A program made the position numbers and the translations under genes. A DNA stretch of 64,000 nt, from assembly GCA_965153455.1 (NCBI GenBank), contig OZ234502.1, positions 15,903,495-15,967,494 on the forward strand, given 5' to 3'. The notes under the pieces are model-generated. The model searched no databases. It was not told the DNA's origin and saw only the letters and a list, made by a program, of their open reading frames with translations. This document shows, piece by piece, positions 45,862-60,800 of this stretch. This DNA comes from Sphagnum compactum. Lineage: Eukaryota > Bryophyta > Sphagnopsida > Sphagnales. Within the stretch, counting starts at the first letter, position 1. Each line of letters begins with the position of its first letter.

Positions 45862-48810
45862 CCATACTTAGTCATTAATTAAATAATTGAGGCTCACTAT
45901 TATAAACAAGCATGGGAAGGCTATTGCCTTTCACCTCAAAGTTTTCACAATTTAATAAGCATAAATCAAAGAGGGTTCATCCCAAAAATGTGTGCTACTC
46001 TTGAGATATCAGCTTTTGAAACTCTTTCCTCATTTAATATCCATATTTCATAAAACATTCAAAAAAAAAACTAGTAAGTCATAATCCAATTTTATAACAC
46101 TCATACAATAATAATTAATTTTACAACATTCAATTCATAATTGATTTTTTAATGTAATTCTATTCTTTTTGATGCTTTTGTTTGAAATGAACATTACATC
46201 AAAAAGTTTGTTCATGTGATGGAACAAGAACTATAAATATTTTATTGATTATCCTCATGATCCATCATGTAAGGTTTTTTACAAATTTCCAATTCACAAA
46301 TACATTCATGTTTTAATATTTGAATCATGGAAAGATCCATCTATCAAAGCTTGAAAACACACAAGTCAACACTAAAACAAAACAAAAGAACCCATGAATT
46401 TGCAAAATAAATTCTAGAAAAAAATACATACAAAAAGTAGATGATAAAATGTGAATATAATTTATTGAGCAAAGGAGGCCAAAGTACTAACCACAAATCC
46501 TAAGAAAAACCCCATGTCACATTGTTGAAACAATAAACTTTGCTCCAATTGGGCTCATCAGGTTCACCCCACAAAGAAGTGCCACTATAAACAAATTTGA
46601 AATGAGCTCAAAGAGCATGGAAAAACCCTAGGGTCTAAGAACCTTATCATAAACAATGCTTGCAAAGCTACTTTCCCAATGTTATGATTTGTAATTGTTC
46701 TCTTGCAAGCCATCACATCAATCAAGAGGTGAACAAAAATGCAACAACATACCTATGGAAAAGGGAGTTTCTATGTTTATTGCAACAAATACAAGTTCCC
46801 TTTTTTACCAAGACCCATCATGATCCATCAACTACCTCCTTTGGTGTGTTTGTGCACATGCATATGTATCTCCTTAACATCTTTATATTTTCCACTAGTA
46901 TTGAGATATCTATATCAATGAAGGTTGTATGTATCTATAAAATTCTAGAGAGCATTCCACTTTACCACATGGAATGTTCCCACAAGAAAACTCTAGTGTA
47001 GTCCCTATGCCCACATATATCCGTTGTAGTGCACCTAACACCTCCTGCCTAATAGAGCACTACAACTCATATTGCATATCCATACATGCTTCTAACATGT
47101 GCTACATTTCACTTATGCCTTAGTTTAGGCATACCACATCCTCCCTCAAGCTATATACTAATTTCTATGTTGTATTTTGAATGAACATAAAAATTAGCCA
47201 TGACATTAGGAGAAAAAGGGCATTTCCTAACCAATTAGTTTTCAGCTACATGTCATCCTTGACTTTGTTTTGACTACACAATAATATTTATTTAAAAAAG
47301 TTCCACATGGATGGGATGACATCTCAAATGAGTTGATGTGTCAACTAGTTTGGTAAATGTACAACAGTGACCACTAATGTGTGTTGATCGTCATAATATT
47401 TTTAAAAATACATATATAACCTAGTTGAAGAGTAGTTGAGAATCCTACTTTGCCATGACATTATGCCATGTCAAGTCAATTGCTTAACTATTTTGGTGGA
47501 CCTTGTTTTTGAATGGATGAATGAAGGTTATTGATGGATGAAATATTGCATGCATTTTTCAACTATACTTCAATTTTATTTATCATTATCTATACCCTAC
47601 CCACATATTACCTACCCACCTACCTTGAGTGCAACAACCAGGATCATCACCGAGACCTAATGTTTTCAATTCAACATAATATCAAGCCAAAAAAAAATCC
47701 AAAATTATCATTTTTTATTGCCAAACTTGATCTCCAAAAATAAAATAATTCTTCAGCACCTGAGTGCCAAACCAGAAAACGTTCTATGGTATGAAAATTG
47801 ACAAAGTGAATTTGGGCTTGTTTGATTTTGAACTTGTAAAAAACTCTCCATCCAGTTCTTGTATAGCACTCGTTAATCTAATTTATGTTATTTCATTTTT
47901 GTGGAACAAATATTTTCATGAATGTTCATTTTTCTTCTGTTTAACCATAAGGAGGTAATTCACATGTGGTACCCATTTTTTTTTACACTTTTTTTTCTCT
48001 ATTAGTGTTGTGGCTGAAAGAGTTGTACAGGATCATCAGATATAGACTCAAAAGTACTATCCATTTCAAAGCATTTTATATGCAATTGTTGATGAATAAA
48101 TTAATCGACTTGCTACAATTTCATAAGAACATTCTAAAGTTGATGAAATACATATGCTTTTTCCTTGAATTTATCAAGTTCCCATTCACCTGCCGAGACA
48201 GCACTGAATGAGTTCTCCTGGTACATGTCACATGTTAAGTAACCATCTATGACTATTATACAACTTCATTTGTTTTGGAAGGAAATCTGGCTCTGAGCCT
48301 CTTAACAGCTCTTCTTCAGCAATGCTATCATTGAGAGCAACCAGAGGCAGCAGCTGGATTGACTGATGCTCATAGACAATTTTAAAGAGTCTGCAACATT
48401 CTCCACCAACGTAGTTGAGTACCTGGCCAAGCAGTCCAAAATGATGATTTGTCAAAGGTCAGCCAAAACCAACTGGGGAGGACCACCACAATTATCTGTG
48501 GATTCTTTTGAGAATTATGTACAACTTAAAACTCCCATTACTTAACATCGACAACCCAAGTACTTGTCCATTGCTATCCTCTAAGATGTATACCACAAAA
48601 GGAAGACTGGCATGTCCTGCAAACATACTGGGATTAAGTTCACAATCAGAAGGAAAGGAGACAAAGGTCATAGAAACTGTATTGCAATCAGTTCCAGGAC
48701 TTCAATAGTTCAAGGCATGGGCCTACCTCTCTGTCTGTCCCAGCAGAAACAACAGCATTGCCTGCACCACCCAATGCACATCACCATAACTTTTGATTAG
48801 GATTTCTGTG
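45862..48810. other. AT-rich intergenic DNA, no confirmed gene
   Basis: Short frames only. A minus-strand stretch at 48228-48440 (VLNYVGGECCRLF, then SIAEEELLRGSEPDFLPKQMKL) begins after an AG acceptor-like site and reads like protein, but I do not recognise it and cannot join it to neighbours. Confidence 0.4.
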
Positions 48811-48814
48811 ATTA

Positions 48815-48898
48815 AGAGATGTGTTGAAAATTTTGTTAGCAAACACAAATTCTGCCAAAGAAGTAGTGAATTTGTGAACAAATTTTCAACACATCTCT
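48815..48898. other. 84-nt perfect-to-near-perfect hairpin
   Basis: AGAGATGTGTTGAAAATTTT...CACAAATTC pairs with GAATTTGTG...AAATTTTCAACACATCTCT, giving a stem of about 31 pairs with a few unpaired bases and a loop of about 15. Its size and pairing resemble a plant pre-miRNA or a short MITE. No function is known. Confidence 0.6.
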
Positions 48899-48899
48899 G

Positions 48900-51859
48900 A
48901 ACTCACATTTTCTCCTGAGTGCTTCATTAAACAGACAGGGTGCAGTGCCCCAAGTTTCATTGGCTTGTTCACCGCTTGCCTTTCTCTTTTTCACCGCATC
49001 ATTGCAGATGCCAGGAGAGGAAGAGAAGATCTTCTAACTGCTGGTCTACAGAAGCGGCAAGAATCTGCATTAGACCAGCGTTATGGTCTTATGCAACTTA
49101 TTCCCACTTCCGTGTACCAGCAGTTAGCTGACCTAGTTTCTTCTCCAATGCACGATTGCAACATTCTACTGCAACCAAAAACGAAAGATCTAAAACCCGA
49201 CCAAATGATCTGATGCACACCACTTAAGACAACAACAAAACAATCAGGTCATTTCCATTTCTTATCATCAGAACCACAAGGTACAATACAACCAATCTGT
49301 GTGAGCTACTAATCTAATACTTCAACAGTAAAGCTGCGAAGGTAGTAGGGTATCTTCTCTCCTAGTACATCTGCCATGGCTACTCTCTCCCATGAATGCA
49401 AGAAATGACCACCTGAAGATGGTGGTGAATACCAACATACAACCACTAAACAAAGATTAGGGGATTTTTTCATTTTATACCTATCCAGTAGCTCATCATA
49501 GTGATTAGGCAGGTGACATTCTGTATATATGCAATATACATTAAGTACATTTTTATTGCAGAATTTATATTCTATCTAGCTTTAACTGGTGTCTTTGGTT
49601 GATGAAAATTTCTTAGTCACTAAAAACTTGTGCACAGATCGTAAAGCACTGAATGGATTTTTCCTTTGTATTTTCATCTCCCTTACCTGCCTGAAGGAAC
49701 CTGTTTTCAGCAAGTGGGACCTTCTGTGGTGGAAGGTACCAGCCACGTTGGACTGGGATCTTCTGACCAGCGGAAGGTACCAGCCAGCCTGTCACCATTC
49801 CTAAAAAGTGAAAAAATCCCAGCTCTGCTTTACATAGGAAAAGGACCTGAGTACAAGCCCTTCTGTGATTTTTGACTTGTTCCCTCGGCCTGCCGGCCTT
49901 GTGCACACATCTCAAATCATGGAAGGGCCTCTACTCAGGCCCTTCTCCTATACATTATGCCACATCAAACTACAACTGGGATGTGGCCTTGGTGCGGAGG
50001 AAAGATATATTGGGTGCTTCAAAAGTGTAGTACCCAATACCCTGACTTATAGAGTTCATAAGACTTTACCTTTTTGAAAACATATTAGATTCAATTCTTG
50101 TAGATGAAGTATGTGAAGGATGTTGTATTGGACTTGGTGAACTTGGTGTAATGGTACAAATGTGTACATAAGTAGAAGTTGATGAATTGAATGTGTGTTG
50201 CTTGAATTTGTATCGTCATTTTTCTTTGGTGGCACATTTTTTTTTCTTTAATAAGGGCCGACCTTCTGAATATGGTGCAATGAGGAGTCATGGGGTGCTG
50301 AGTTTATAAGCCTACTCCAAACTTCTTTAAGATAATCCATGTATATATGGAGTAGGTTTCTAGAAGGAAGGTAGGTAGATAGGCTTGTAGGTACATAAGT
50401 CTAAACAGCACAAACAAATACAATATTACTTTTATTATCAAAATTGCAAATTAAAATTGTACATCATTTGTATGTATTTGCACCATAGTGGGGTTAATAT
50501 ACAGTGATCAGCCATCAAGAACTACTTGACACCATGCCTGGAATATGCTGGATGTCAACAGTGTCTTTGTTGAGTTCCTAGACACCATGAGTTCCTATAG
50601 ACTCAAGCATCATTGAGTTTCTCCTAAGCAGTTCTAGTAACAAACAATTGCATGATGTGTCCAGTACCAAGTCTAGTGTTTAGTGATTTCTTGGGTGCTA
50701 ATGGACACATAACATGAACCAAACAGAGAGTGGATTGGGACACTTCTGTATAATAATGGCTAGTAAGGTTTCAAGTGAATCATCCCTACAGGAGCAGCTT
50801 TTCAATCTCATGAGGAAGGAGAAGAGTAAGTCAGGTTCCCTTCTTGCTATGCTCTCTCTCTCTCTCTCTCCCTCTCACAGTGCACAGCACTCTCTCTCTT
50901 GTCTCTTTCATGCCTAGACTGCATCCAAAATTGGAGTACTAAGGGAGGGACATACCACGACTAGGGATTAATTGAGCTGATATCTTTTGACAGAAAGTCT
51001 ACACTTTGGCAGTAGCCTGCATTCAATAAACATCCCTACCAGACTCAACACCCAAAGAGGAAAAGTAAAGCATTTACTTACAGATTCAGAAGTGTAAGGA
51101 AGCTCTAGAAGAAAAAATAATGTCTCTCTTACTTAGTGAAGTCATCAGAAGAAACCTACAACAGCTTCCAAAGTACTTCATCTTTAGTGTCCTATGAAAA
51201 AATATCATGGGTTTCAGTTTGTGGGGGGCATCTTCCAATAGCTACAAAGTATGTTTGCATAGAAAAATGACCCAATACTTCCAACAGTTGTGGGGAGAGA
51301 TCAAATGACATTCTAAAGCTTCAGATGGTAGAATTGGACTTCAAATAGGGATTGTTTACTTTCAGAAGGCCTCCTTGCAAAAATGGAAAACCATACAAAA
51401 TTGGCCTTTGTTGCAAGACATTCAATTGTACTGGTAACCATGCTCTCGCCATTGATTGCTACAAACCTTTTGAGATTTGCTCAGATCTATTTTCTGTCAC
51501 ACATTGCATCACAGACAGATCTAGTGAATTTCTCAAAATGGAAATTTTAAACACACCATCCAAATGGATAATAAAGAGGTGGTCAAATTAAAAGTTTGTG
51601 TTCTGAGAGGTATGAAGTGCGGTGAGGGACAGTCAACAAATTTGTGATATGAACAGTTTTTGACAGAAACAGCAGAGGTTTGGAATTCTGGGGAGGAATT
51701 ACCGGAAAGCCTGAAGGTTCAGGCAGACCCAGGAAGTCAATTTCACCTGAAGACTTGGAATTCTGTGATCCATATCAATGTGGAATGCTCAGCAGTACAG
51801 TGCATTCTACTGTGCATACCAAACCATTTCCTGGAGCTTTGCAGCATGGGAAAACAGTC
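48900..51859. other. Intergenic DNA downstream of RadA; possible orphan exon
   Basis: A plus-strand frame at 49007-49213 follows an AG acceptor-like TTGCAG and reads DARRGREDLLTAGLQKRQES, then ALDQRYGLMQLIPTSVYQQL. It looks protein-like but is unrecognised and unconnected. A CT microsatellite lies at about 50852-50876. The rest shows no gene, and the last part is likely RadA 3' UTR. Confidence 0.4.
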
Positions 51860-54800
51860 TCACAAGAAGAGATGCTTGATGACTTCTTTGATGTCTGAAC
51901 AAGGGATAGTGACCAGGCTCTCTGAAAGGGACCCCTTCAAGGTTTTTGCAGTTAACTTTGGAACAACACAACTCTTGAATCCCAATTTGACAGCTTCTGC
52001 AAGTCGCCTCTCCATATTTCCAACCTGCAAAACAGAATCCATCAAACAGATCTACATGACATGGATTACACAGCAACAGCAATTTTTCTGCAAAGAAGTT
52101 TACTGAGGGAGATATTGAAGCAAATACTTCTTGAATTCCAATCATGCACTACCCTTCACCATTGCAGAAACTGAAAGATTAATGAGGAAGATTGAAACAA
52201 TCATGCTTCAAACTCAGCAATGTTAGTAGGTATGCTTCTCATAACAGACTCAAATTTGATTACATAGTCATCCTACCAACTCATTTTCATCATGTACACA
52301 CCCAGAGCCAGGTTTCACACATAGTTCAGAGCAGGAAACTCAAGGCCAAATTTTCAAGATTGCATTGTATGCATGCACCATGACTACAAGCTAAAGGTGG
52401 CAATTGTTACAAAGCTACATCTGGGTTTCGTCCTGGTTTTTGAAGGATGTTTTGAAGCTTGATTCAGTTATCAATCTGTGAATGGTTTTACGCCATCCAG
52501 GACTAACTGTGTGTGCTCCATAAAGCACAAATAGGGCTTGTGAAACAAGAATCAAACAGAGACACACATGTTGTAGAGAGACAGGCACTCACCCCACAAG
52601 ACGCATAGAACTTACCCAAAAATGATTGAAGGCAACACAAAATAGAGGTGAAGTGTAGAAAAAAATGTTCAATTTGGGTAGAGGGCACTAAATGTGAAAA
52701 TCAAAAGACAATATTATTCATATAGACAGGTTAAAAGCTTCGTACCAGTCTCAGCTCACCACCGAGACCAATCTCCCCGATGAAGGCCATATTTCGATCA
52801 ACTGGTTTCTCAAGATAACTGCCAACACATTTAAATGTTTCCAAAGAATGCTCAGCAAACAGACATCATCATCTTCTGCCAGGGTCCTACAGAGTCTATC
52901 AACAGGAAAATGAATTGATTGTGCTATACTACTGCTGCATCAAGACAGGATAACTATGAATGAACATCAACATGTGTCTTATCTTCATTAGATTTACTGA
53001 GGTAGAGAGCACTGAACCTGCTGCATATCGCTACAGCAATGGCAACATCTGCTGCTGGCTCTCGTAATTGCAATCCACCAACAACATTAATGAAGACATC
53101 CTGATACAGCAACACAAACAGTACCTTTCAGTTTGTCTCCACAAAATCACTGTCATGTCTGGGACAAATAGCATTGCCCACAAGGTGTCAGAACTTGTAC
53201 TTGAAGACAGTCGATGTCAACCTCTTCTAGCACAGCTTTGAGACACTACACATATAGTTTCAGGAATTCTTGAATTCTACTTCAGGAAACATGCACATGA
53301 GCTTGGATCCTATATCAAATTTGCAGTAGCTGTATCCAGAAGATACTCTGTCATGAAAGGATCAGGTGCCACCACAGGAAATGTAAACTGGAGTTCCTAT
53401 TGCTGTGACTAGTAGCATCTTACATGCACAAGAGCACTGATATTCAGGGCTCTACAGCAGGTTTTTCTAGAGCAGTTTCAGAGGCTTGAGCAGGTACAGC
53501 ATCTGCTGCTTGCATGAGGAATGTAAAGTGGGATACTTGCAGTGATGCAATCAGGCCACATGACCATGGTGATATATCTCACCGGTAACCTGAAGTTTCA
53601 CCAACACAAATTTTCTGATTTTGACAGTGAATGACTGGCCCTCATTAGAAAACTTGTGCTAGAGGAGGAATGGGCAACAAGGGATTTCAGGTTCATCCTG
53701 TCCTTGGGCTACCACTGTTCAAAGAGGCCCCGAACTTTGGGAATGGGCTAGGGCCTTCTCCTCAGTGTGATATTGATGGGGAGCTGTGAGATGCCCTTTC
53801 ACAACATGGATTATGGAGGTCCTTCAAAGCCAGTTTTGACCCTGTAACTCTCAGAATCTTGTCCATTGATCAAAATCAAATGTAGAAAATGAAAAAATCA
53901 AATGTATGAGTGAGATTTCAGAGAACACTCCAAAAAAACACTTTGGAGGTAACTTTTATGTCAGTTCTGGCCAAACCAAAACAAACATGAAAAGAATGAG
54001 TGGGTTATAACCTTGTCAGTCTCACTCACAAAGTATCAGACTGTCATCTTCGTCATGAATGGTAGTGACTAGCTGCCATAACTCACATTGATTTCATCAG
54101 CTCCTGACACCAGGTGTAGATCAGTATATAGTAATCTGCTCAGAAAATGTCTGCATCCTGAGGTGTTGTCACATTTCTGGAAAAATAGGAAGTCACGGTC
54201 ACATTGTTGGCTAGCACCTGAGGCATAGCTTTGATGTTAAGGATCAAAATTGGGAAGGATGAGGAAATGCATAGAGCAAATACCTGGTTCCCAAGCTTCA
54301 GACTGGCTTGCTTCATAAGAACCTGCAACACACACCATTGTGCCCCTAAACTCATATGTAACTGTTCCTAATACTGGGGAAATATTCTTTAACAATCTTG
54401 GAGGACAGCATAAGCATAGCTATGGCTGATTAGCATATTGTTGTACACTAAAGGGTTGGCAACCAAACCTATTGCTGTATACGGGAAACTTGCCTAACCA
54501 CTCAAGTTGAGCCTCTTTCCCCCATATATAGGCCAAGAGTGGGGTCCAAATGTCTAGCACCCAGTTGACCCTACATGACTAACATGAGGACCAAACCTCA
54601 CCCACACTAACAATACAATAGGACCGATGCAGGCATCCTGCAGGACTACATGACAGAATACCAACAAAATGAATCCACTGCTATGACCTCAATTATGATA
54701 TACAATATCAATACTATGCAATGGCCATTTGAACTAACTCCAAGATCCTTAAGACTATTTTGCCCCAGGATCTCAGCTGACTTCATGCACATTTAATGTG

Positions 54801-57800
54801 TGGTTGAGATCTTGTGTACACGCAGGCAACTTTACCACAAAAATTGCTAGGATGTGAAAAATGACTCTCCAACTAAGGGCACACCAAAAAAATGACAACA
54901 CATCTGAAAACAGGAAGAACATATATTCCAGAGTCTATAAATTGGAGACTTACAGCAAGAAGAAGAGAGAGACGCTGCCCATCAACACCATTAGCAGTCC
55001 GCCTGCCTGGCTGTTGCCCTACTGATGAGCATAAGGCCTGCCCATCAAGTATAGATGACACTCTAGTCAGATAGAGAGCCAAGCAAATACTATGTAGGAG
55101 GAAGCCAATGTATGAGTATCCATCAAATGGCTCTTTCTACAGTACTTTTTCCCTGCAGTCAAATCATGCCTCATCTTTGAGGACATCTTTGAGTATCTTA
55201 CTCCTGGAGTTGTAAATGTAACATTCAGCTGCAGGAAAGTGTTTAAATGGAAATAATTTACAAAATAACTTTGATTGTTCCTCTGCTATTGCAATGCAAG
55301 CAAGCAGAGAAAGGTTACACAATAAAAGCCACTTGTGTAACCAGACCACTGATACCTGGTTTTTCACCAGGCAAAGGCATATCTTAACACATTCAAGTAA
55401 AGTCAAGTTTACTGAAATTTCACTCTACAAGCACCTAGATCAACAATTCAACTCATAAGATTGCTAGGTCACCATGGGCCATCTCTGAAATGAGAATTCA
55501 AATACCTGAACTTCAAGTAATATGGGGCGTGATCCCTCCATAGTGACTGCAACAGCTGCAGCTGCCCCATTTTTTGTATCAGCATCACGAGCACTTAAGA
55601 AAAGCTCACTGGGACTGGCAACTGCTTCCATACCTCCCTCAACCATTGAAAAGACACCCACCTGTACACATCAAAAAATGTCACTGGAGATTTGATAGGA
55701 AAAAATGCCAACATTATTGTCATCATGCACATGTAGCAAATGTGCAAGTGACCTATCAATTGACATCTGCAGTTAGACATGCAGTATTTTATTGACACTC
55801 TCACATCAAAATACATAAGTTCACGGTGACTCTAATGAAGTTCATAACATTGACATTAACATTGACAGTGACAACATGATTCAGATGGACTATACCTTAC
55901 AAATACAGATAGATGCTACTCCTGTAACTCAAGCCATCCCATGTCTTGAATTTATTTGGTTGCTATTGCTATCCTTGGACAAGAGGTAACTTCTTTGTGC
56001 CTGCATTGAATCTATACAATGTTTGAACTAACAAGTAGGGCCAGTGTGGACCATACTGAGACACTGACTCTGGTATGAAATCCAAAAGATTCAAGAAAAG
56101 AGATGTGCAGACTGACATGGTCATGGCACACTCTAAGGTATGTATACAATGTTGAAAGAAAAAATACCTCATCTGTGGATCCATAGCGGTTCTTCACAAC
56201 TCTAAGGAGACGGTGGGATTGCAGCCTCTCACCCTGCACCATGAACAAACATAACCTAGATTTGACGTGCAACCTTAGCAAATGTGTTTTTCATGCAGAA
56301 CCAACCTTCAAAATGAGCTGTAGTATTGTCCTACAGGTAGTTCTGAGTGATGGCAACAATGAGGTGCATAAAAATGGAAGGAATTGGGAAGCAGAAGAGA
56401 AATAAGGGGAGAGAAATTGGACATACCTCCATGTAGAGCACAACATCAACAACATGCTCAAGTATTTTAGGCCCTGCAATGTCTCCACTTTTTGTCACAT
56501 GCCCTACCTACATGCAGCCACATTGTGATGTCTACAGGTTACTATAATTTGTGCAGTGCTACATGAACAGAAATGATCTCCTCAACCCACCATACAGACA
56601 GGCCCACTTCTACATGTGGCAATAGAAGTCCAACCTCACTCGACAAACTACAAGCACAAAGGCAGTCTGTCTATGTTTACCCTCTGCTGAAAAAAAATGA
56701 CATTCTCTCATCCTATTTTCTTGAAGAGGTGACCTGATACTGAATTAGCAGAACCTACTGGAAAAAAATTCTCTGAATGGGGAGGCCATTATCATAACAG
56801 TGACCCTCCACATAGCAGAGGAAATCACAAACTGCATTCAACTTATAAAATGAATACAAGAGACTACCCCCTCCTCCCCCCCAACCAAGAATTTGAGGAC
56901 ATCTAATGGTCTTCCTGGCACATCTACACTGTCCACCCAACTTTCCTAATTTTTATTGCAATATCTAAGAACATAGTGAAGGCACATACCAGAAAGATGG
57001 GAATTCCAGTCTGCTTTGCAGCCCGCAACATTGCTGTTGCACACTCCCTAACCTATTGAGAAGAGAAAGATGGAAAAAATGTAAGCAGCAGCATTATACT
57101 TGTTTGTTATATGTGATGTAAACCCTGAGTCCTCTAACTCAACCAGAGATGGTATTTAGACAGAAAATGAAGTAAATTTCCAAAATAGGGTGTCCAACTA
57201 ATTCATCTATGTAGCAGATGTTCAACATCTTGATCACTCCTTTTGCAAGGATTTCAGTTGTAAAGTGTATATACTACCATATGTATGAGCTCACGTATCT
57301 CATCTGCAGGAATTCTCCTGCTGTGTGGTGCAGTCTAGACTTCTTGGAGGACTCTAATGACAATGAGGATACGAAGCATCAACCCAATAGCAAAGAGGCG
57401 CTGAATCTAGCAATCAGATTGCAAATGCTTGTGGATTCATCTTTCCACAGGTCATGCATGATTGGCATGGGAAAGATTGCATACCTGACTCACACTCCCA
57501 GCACTGCCACTGGCCTCAGCCAGATACACAGTTTGTATGGAGTCCAGGATCACAGCTTTTGGGCCCACTTCTCGAATTGCCTCTAATACCAACTGCTAAC
57601 CATGCACAATTATACACTTCAAACTTGCTTTTACAGGATCCTTCTCTTACACATGATTATTAAAGCTGAACATAACGCTCCCTTTGCAAAGGTAACAATC
57701 ATGCCTGCACCTCATATCCTTAAACTGCAATTTTTTAGAGCTAATTTTGGTGAGCTAACTTCAAATTAAGTAACATATCTATGAGATTGCAGAGGAAACT

Positions 57801-60800
57801 CTGCAATAACACTTTTGAAGGTAAGTTAATCCTTTTTTAGCAGACTGTTAAATGATGTGCAGCCAGTAACACCATTTTTTCCCTTTGACAGAAGTTTGCA
57901 TGTTGTACAACATGCTGGAGGAACCTGATTGGAATTTGTGGAGGAATCTGGCTACTCATTCTTGCCATTACAACAACCGAAAGGCTGTTTGGTTTCTAAA
58001 TCTTCACATGATTCTCCATTGGTTTAACTTGTTTTGACTTTCACCTCAGATTCTGTATGGCAGGACACCCAGAAGGGTTCAGGTCTATCACACATGCAAA
58101 TAATATGTGAAGGAGAGAGAGATTGTGTAGTGTGTACCTCAAGATCAGTGGCTGAAAACAGAAACAAATCATGACTACGTATGTTGAGTCTGTCCGCTCT
58201 GCTGCTAATCTGCTCCACACTCTGAGTTGCAAGTCACAAACAATGAGAATGAATGCAGAGGATACAGAGACTGGTCACATCTAAATGTTGTTGAGGCAGG
58301 CAATTCCATGGTGCAGAATATAAATTCAGCATACACAAACAACTGTTCTAGTCATGTCAAAAGGTTGAACCTTTACAAATGTGTCAGAAAAATTAGGAAT
58401 TTCATGGATGATCTAGACAAACCTCTTCACCGGAAACATAGAGGACTGGACCAGGACTGTGTGTCTCAGATCCTTCTGCAATAAGCCCTGCCACCTGTCA
58501 CATGCAATATGACCAAGAAAGGCATTGTGGAGACCAGTGGACCATTGATGCCAAATCTAACAAAGTCAGCTGTGACTATACCACATACCATACACAATAC
58601 TGACTCCACCATCTAATCTATCCACTGAATTGATTGGGACTCCAATCTCCTAAAATGATGTTGTAGACAAAACACACTGACACATTCTTTCAGCATCAGA
58701 AGCAGAGTGGACACTAGGATTTTCTCTTGTTTAGAGTTTGTTGAGAGTTCTCATCCACCCTCTGGCCACACACTCCAACAGGCATCTTATGACACCTAAA
58801 GAATTATGAATTTGTTGTTTCCATTCCCTGTTGATCCCACTGTGAAGTGCACAAAAATGTTAACACTGAGTGTCATAACTTTCCACATTCTGCATCCATA
58901 CAACAAACATGAGAAAATAATCAAGAGGGAATTGCATTTGTGAAAGAACCTGTAAAAGGAGAGTGCTCTTTCCAACACCAGGGTCCCCCCCAACAAGAAT
59001 CAGAGATCCTGAACCATCCAGTGACCATTTCAACATATTTCTAGCAAAAATGGTCTCACATGAACGGTAAGCTTTACTGTTCACCTTGCTGTAATCAAGC
59101 ATTCATATGGCAATGATGTGTTCAAAACAGAAAACATACACTCATTCCTAATAATAAAAACACAGGACTTTCTAACAGTATAGCTTTCAGCTAAGGATGA
59201 TAAAAACCTGGCACAAGGCCTCCTCCCAAAACTCTGGAAAATTCTCGACCTGTCTCTCCTGGCCTGTTTCCAACAGTATGCAAGACAGTATCACTAAATC
59301 TTCTCATTTGGCTGTGGCATAGTTTCTCAACCAGGAAAATCTAAGGGATACTCTTTGTTCCACACACTGCGATCTTCACACAGAGAGGTCAGTAAAAAAG
59401 CTTGTCTGTTCATGAAGCATCCTAAACTTTGTACTACACAGTTGCCTGTGTGTGTGGTTCACTCAACTTCCTATGAGTAGACAAGGAGATAAACTCAACA
59501 GGATTCAAGGAATGTATAGCATCAATTGAAGATTCCAAGCTCAAATTACACTCTTCTCCTTTCATGCAAGAGTACAATCTTGTTAGAACATCTATGGAAC
59601 TGAGACTTTCAAGTAGTTTGATGGCCATGGAACCCATCCCCCATTTAAAAAAGGGCTGGAGAAGACAGAGAGAAGATCATACAGAGGTAGACGCCAGTGA
59701 AGCTGTGATCGTCCTTTGGCAATGTCTGGCAAACGCTGTGGCCCTCCTCCAACATTAGCAAGCCATGCTCGACCTCCAGCCTTCTGAGAATTCGACTCTC
59801 CAACACTCTTGGACTGAACAACATTCATCACAGACCCTGCACCCAAATGCTCAACTGCCCTAGCTGCAGCACCGCCACCTTTTCCTGCAGTTGACAAATG
59901 TTCTGTAAACTGCTTCAGGGTATTCATCTCTTTACAGTTTTTGCACTCCCCCCACCATTGTGAATAGGACTCCCCACAATTCTCGCATACCCAATGGACC
60001 TTGGACTTTGATCCTGATTTCTTTCGCCCCAGACCTCCTAAACCTCTGCTTCCATTGCTTGCTGCAGCTGCTGTCACTATGGACATTTTCTGTGTCTTGT
60101 TTGTACAGAGCAGTTCAGAAATGCTCAAGAATGCTGCTTCATTGTTGTTGAATTGTCTACGTGGTTGGCAAGGTTTACAATGCATTGAACTTCCTCTTGT
60201 ATTGTGACCTCCTATGTGTACTGTACTGCCTCTGTTTTTCTGTGGGCTTGTGGTGAAGTCTCCAGCTAGCAAATCTCCCAGTGGGCACCAAGCCTGTTTG
60301 TACAAGTTTTGTAAACTTCTGCTGCCTGGACACAGCCATTTGCTCCAGTGTTGCATTGCTGCAGCTTTGATGCTGCTCTTTTGACATCCTGTGAAAAAAC
60401 CCTCAGTCAAAAGATGCAACTTGACATTCAGTGCATGACAATCACCGGACGACCATGCATACATTCCTTGCTCTGTCAGGCGATCACCATGTAAAACGGG
60501 TGTTCCATCCCTGCTCAAACAATGGATTTCTTAGCAATTTCGCACAAAAACCTACAACCCAGCACAGGTGTTGGCATGCTGGGAAAAGTGCCCAGATGTT
60601 ACTGCTTCCAAAAGAAAGGAAAGTGCCAAATTCGATCTAAACCTAACGCTACCAAGAAGATTTTGTAAGTCCCTGTAGGTGTTACGGAAACGAGCGCTGT
60701 GCCAAGAGCAACGTAGAGAAAGAGAGAGGATGCGCATTGCCAGGGAAAATGAGCAGGAGCCAGTACTTACCGGCAGCCTGTGCTCGCGTTGTGAGTAGTC

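Noticed and set aside
59592-59682. Continuation of the RadA exon 2 frame (FLNGGWVPW) as the RVLGGG-VPG motif
   Set aside because: It aligns in length but not in residues; a separate 56-bp exon at 59208-59263 encodes [10 protein letters not shown] and joins in frame with proper splice borders.
60389-60518. Met at 60518 as the RadA start
   Set aside because: An AG acceptor at 60388 joins in frame to a transit-peptide-like exon 1 at 60810-60771 with a GTAAGT donor. The unspliced start would add an unrelated 43-residue stretch.
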